Shown piece by piece: positions 61,840 to 64,000 of a stretch of DNA of 64,000 nt. The DNA is taken from contig NZ_JAYGJQ010000002.1 in assembly GCF_035013165.1 (NCBI RefSeq), forward strand, positions 1,054,001 through 1,118,000, given 5' to 3'. This stretch comes from Bacteriovorax sp. PP10 (lineage in GTDB: Bacteria; Bdellovibrionota; Bacteriovoracia; Bacteriovoracales; Bacteriovoracaceae). The stretch's first letter is position 1. Every line of letters starts with the position of its first letter. Made by a program: the position numbers and the translations under genes. A model generated the notes under the pieces. That model was not told the origin of the DNA. It ran no database searches and worked only from the letters and a program-made list of their open reading frames with translations.

Positions 61840-63174
61840 ATGAGTGATTTACTAGCAAAATACAACCGTCAGGGACCGCGCTATACAAGTTATCCGCCTG
61901 TACCTTTCTGGAAAAATGCACCTAGTGAATCAGAATGGATCAATCACTTAAAAGTGATTTACAACGACGAAGAGGGGATGGACCTTTATGTGCACATCCC
62001 CTTCTGTGAGAAGCTTTGTTACTATTGTGGATGCAATCGCATCGTAACTAAAAATCATAGTGTGCAGGATAATTTTGTTGAGCTGCTGATGACTGAGTGG
62101 CGTTTGTACTGTACTCGTCTGGGATTTATTCCCAAAATCAATTCTCTGCACTTTGGTGGCGGAACGCCGACATTTCTTACACCTGAGAATTTAGAAAAGC
62201 TCATTATTGAATTAACAAAAAATAAAAAAGAAACATTTACTGGCTCAATTGAAATTGATCCAAGAAATACAACGATAGAGCACCTCGACTGTTTTAAAAG
62301 AAACGGTATTAAGCGCGTTTCACTAGGTATCCAAGATTTTGATCCTGATGTTCAAAAGGCCATTAATCGCGCTCAATCTTTTGAGATGGTAGAGACTTTG
62401 GTGAATGAAATGCGTCTACGCGAATTTGAATCAATTAACTTTGATGTTATCTATGGTCTTCCTAAACAAACACGCGCCACAATTACTGAAACATTCAGGC
62501 TTATTAGAAAATTAAAACCTGATCTCATTGCCTATTATAGTTATGCTCATCTTCCTGAGCGATTAAAAAATCAAAGACTCATTAACAGTGCAGATTTACC
62601 GGAGGGGAGCGAAAAGCAAGCTCTCTATGATTTGGGTAAAGAACTTCTGGCAGAAGACGGTTATGCCGATGTAGGGATGGATCACTTTGCTCTTCCACAT
62701 AATTTTCTTTTTAAAGCGAAGGACAGCAATCGTCTGCATAGAAATTTCATGGGGTACGTAGATAAAAAATCTCCCATTCTTCTGGGTCTTGGCCCATCAT
62801 CAATTTCCGATTCATCATTGAGCTTTGCCCAGAATGAAAAGGGGATGAATGAGTATGAGATAAAAATTAAATCCAATCAGCTTGCCATCAATCATGGGCA
62901 TACTCATGATGAAAACGACTTGAATGTGCAAAAAATTATTTTAAGTTTGATGTGCAGAAATGAAAGTTCATTTGGTGAGATTGAACAGATTCCGTACTGG
63001 GATGAGGTGAAGACAGATTTAAGTTCTATGGAAGAAGATGGAATGATTAAATTAGACGATTACAAAGTGATTGTTCTTCCTTTGGGGAGAAAATTTATTC
63101 GCAACATCGCAATGGTTTTTGATTTTTACTTCAGGGAAAAGATGCCGGCCGAAAAATTCAGCCGGACAATTTAA
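61840..63174 (+). CDS. hemN: oxygen-independent coproporphyrinogen III oxidase
   Basis: 444 residues of the radical SAM family. Cluster motif Cys56-x3-Cys60-x2-Cys63 (PFCEKLCYYCGC) matches HemN, as do YTSYPPV at the N-terminus, FGGGTPTFL and IYGLPKQT. It decarboxylates coproporphyrinogen III without oxygen in haem synthesis. The length and the two cysteines Cys60/65 type fit genuine HemN rather than HemW. An FNR-like site precedes the operon. Confidence 0.95.
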   Translation: MSDLLAKYNRQGPRYTSYPPVPFWKNAPSESEWINHLKVIYNDEEGMDLYVHIPFCEKLCYYCGCNRIVTKNHSVQDNFVELLMTEWRLYCTRLGFIPKINSLHFGGGTPTFLTPENLEKLIIELTKNKKETFTGSIEIDPRNTTIEHLDCFKRNGIKRVSLGIQDFDPDVQKAINRAQSFEMVETLVNEMRLREFESINFDVIYGLPKQTRATITETFRLIRKLKPDLIAYYSYAHLPERLKNQRLINSADLPEGSEKQALYDLGKELLAEDGYADVGMDHFALPHNFLFKAKDSNRLHRNFMGYVDKKSPILLGLGPSSISDSSLSFAQNEKGMNEYEIKIKSNQLAINHGHTHDENDLNVQKIILSLMCRNESSFGEIEQIPYWDEVKTDLSSMEEDGMIKLDDYKVIVLPLGRKFIRNIAMVFDFYFREKMPAEKFSRTI

Positions 63175-63178
63175 ATTT

Positions 63179-63619
63179 TTATTTTCTAGGTCTCATGACT
63201 AATATATCACATGGTGAAAATTTACATAAGTAATCTGTAAATGAACTCGAAAAGAATCCGGCCACACCATGTTTTCCACGAGTAGCGACGACGGCCAGAT
63301 CGGCATGTACTTCATCAAGATATTCTTTTACCTTTTTTTCACGATCATATTCAAAGAAGCACTTACAAGTAACCTGATCTTTTTCAACACCTAATTCCTG
63401 AGCAAGTGAATTAAGTAAATTAAGAGCGCTTGCTTCAATTGCCGGGAATTGATTTTCGACTGGATAAACATAAGGCGATAGGTCAACAGTGTAAATCTGC
63501 TTTTCAATAACCGTAATAATGTGGATGTTGGCCTGCTTAAGTTCAATATCGTTTTTAAGTTTCTTAAGAGTATTGATGCTTTCTTCATCTAGACTAGCGC
63601 ATAAAACATAATTCTTCAT
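63179..63619 (-). CDS. universal stress protein (UspA family)
   Basis: 146 residues with the ATP-binding loop pattern G-x2-G-x9-G-S (RGKHGVAGFFSSSFTDYL, about 115-130). Single Usp domain, cytoplasmic. Usp proteins support survival during starvation or anoxia. GAGGAG lies upstream of the ATG. An FNR-like 12-mer is 57 bp upstream, the usual setting for anaerobic Usp genes. Convergent with hemN. Confidence 0.9.
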   Translation of the reverse strand: MKNYVLCASLDEESINTLKKLKNDIELKQANIHIITVIEKQIYTVDLSPYVYPVENQFPAIEASALNLLNSLAQELGVEKDQVTCKCFFEYDREKKVKEYLDEVHADLAVVATRGKHGVAGFFSSSFTDYLCKFSPCDILVMRPRK

Positions 63620-63675
63620 AATAAACTCCTCGTTTAACTTTTCTTCATCTTATTCCTGTGATGACGGATAAGAAA

Positions 63676-63687
63676 TGATTTGAGTCA
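63676..63687. promoter_or_regulatory. FNR-like site upstream of the Usp gene
   Basis: TGATTTGAGTCA: TGAT then N4 then GTCA, one mismatch from the FNR dyad, and the third copy of the TGATnTGAnTCA pattern in this window, 57 bp before the Usp start and shared with the divergent terminal gene. Confidence 0.38.
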
Positions 63688-63829
63688 TTATAAAAATTAA
63701 TTTTACCTTTTTTTTATTAATTTTTAGAGTGTTAATGCCTTTATCTAACATCCGTAGGATTGTTTTCAAGCGTAAAAAAAGTATTAATAGTATTAATTAA
63801 AAGGGTCTAGATTAAAAAAAAGGAAAAAC

Positions 63830-64000
63830 ATGATTGATTCAGCACAAGTTCACCTCGCTCTTAACCACTTTCCAATTGCAGGAATGTTCTTCACCATCCT
63901 CTTATTAGCGATAGGGTTTATCTTGAAGAAAAGGGAACTGATTTTGTCGGGAATGTTGATCGCTGTGATTTCCAGCATTGCTATTATTCCCATGAGTTTA
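63830..64000 (+). CDS. membrane protein (DUF2231-like), cut by window end
   Basis: 57 codons run off the right edge from ATG 63830, with AAAAGG 6-9 bases upstream. The product starts MIDSAQVHLALNHFPIAGMF followed by two hydrophobic helices. The VHLALNHFPIA segment resembles the heme-binding His start of DUF2231 membrane proteins. The identification rests on a short piece. Confidence 0.5.
   Translation, partial: MIDSAQVHLALNHFPIAGMFFTILLLAIGFILKKRELILSGMLIAVISSIAIIPMSL

Overview
The window is one continuous stretch of an AT-rich (roughly 37-40% GC by eye) Gram-negative bacterial chromosome. Lipoproteins, Sec/Tat signal peptides, a type IV pseudopilin block, a b558-type succinate dehydrogenase, a secreted lysozyme-like protein and the general gene mix suggest Bdellovibrionota (Bacteriovorax/Peredibacter-like). 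That assignment is inference; no rRNA or other marker gene is present. I saw no tRNA, rRNA, IS element, prophage or CRISPR array.

Layout. 0-5.5 kb: end of a D-lactate dehydrogenase gene, then a persulfide/sulfur module (rhodanese, persulfide dioxygenase, ArsR-rhodanese regulator, two YeeE/YedE halves, TauE/SafE, ChrA) built around one divergent palindromic operator. 5.6-10.5 kb: PhnA-like protein, divergent S8 protease, GrpB protein, a cupin gene behind a textbook MerR-type 19-bp-spacer promoter, a MerR regulator and a split permease. 10.5-13.6 kb: a nitric-oxide module (truncated haemoglobin, ferredoxin reductase, NsrR-like regulator) headed by a 25-bp palindrome. 13.8-18.7 kb: a five-gene operon with overlapping stops and starts encoding a P450, a class I terpene synthase-like protein, an FAD oxidoreductase, a GST-fold protein and a Rieske oxygenase; it looks like an uncharacterised terpenoid pathway. 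18.7-23.6 kb: secreted protein, OsmC-YcaO fusion, DASS transporter. 23.8-26.5 kb: a three-gene operon with an AurF-like di-iron oxygenase, an Asp-nucleophile alpha/beta hydrolase and a membrane desaturase. 26.6-33 kb: hemerythrin, SGNH hydrolase, MetG, DUF2459 protein, a six-repeat propeller, and a secreted NADAR-like protein. 33.3-39 kb: pseudopilin operon with a 960-residue tip-like protein and an EF-hand exported protein. 40.1-41.4 kb: di-haem cytochrome c peroxidase. 41.5-47.3 kb: P450, class I aminotransferase, ThDP enzyme, SRPBCC-like protein and KAS III-like protein. This is the enzyme set, and in part the gene order, of Streptomyces carbazole alkaloid biosynthesis, and is the strongest candidate for a new system here. 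47.4-64 kb: JmjC oxygenase, sdhCAB, frmAB formaldehyde detoxification, stress genes (BON, Dps), VOC protein, lysozyme-like protein, lipoproteins, MscS channel, HiPIP-hemN and a universal stress protein.

Regulation readable from sequence: an ArsR-type palindrome for sulfur genes, an NsrR-like palindrome for NO genes, a SoxR-box-like MerR promoter, and three FNR-like 12-mers in front of sdhCAB, HiPIP-hemN and the universal stress gene. The tetranucleotide GGCC is strikingly frequent for such an AT-rich sequence.
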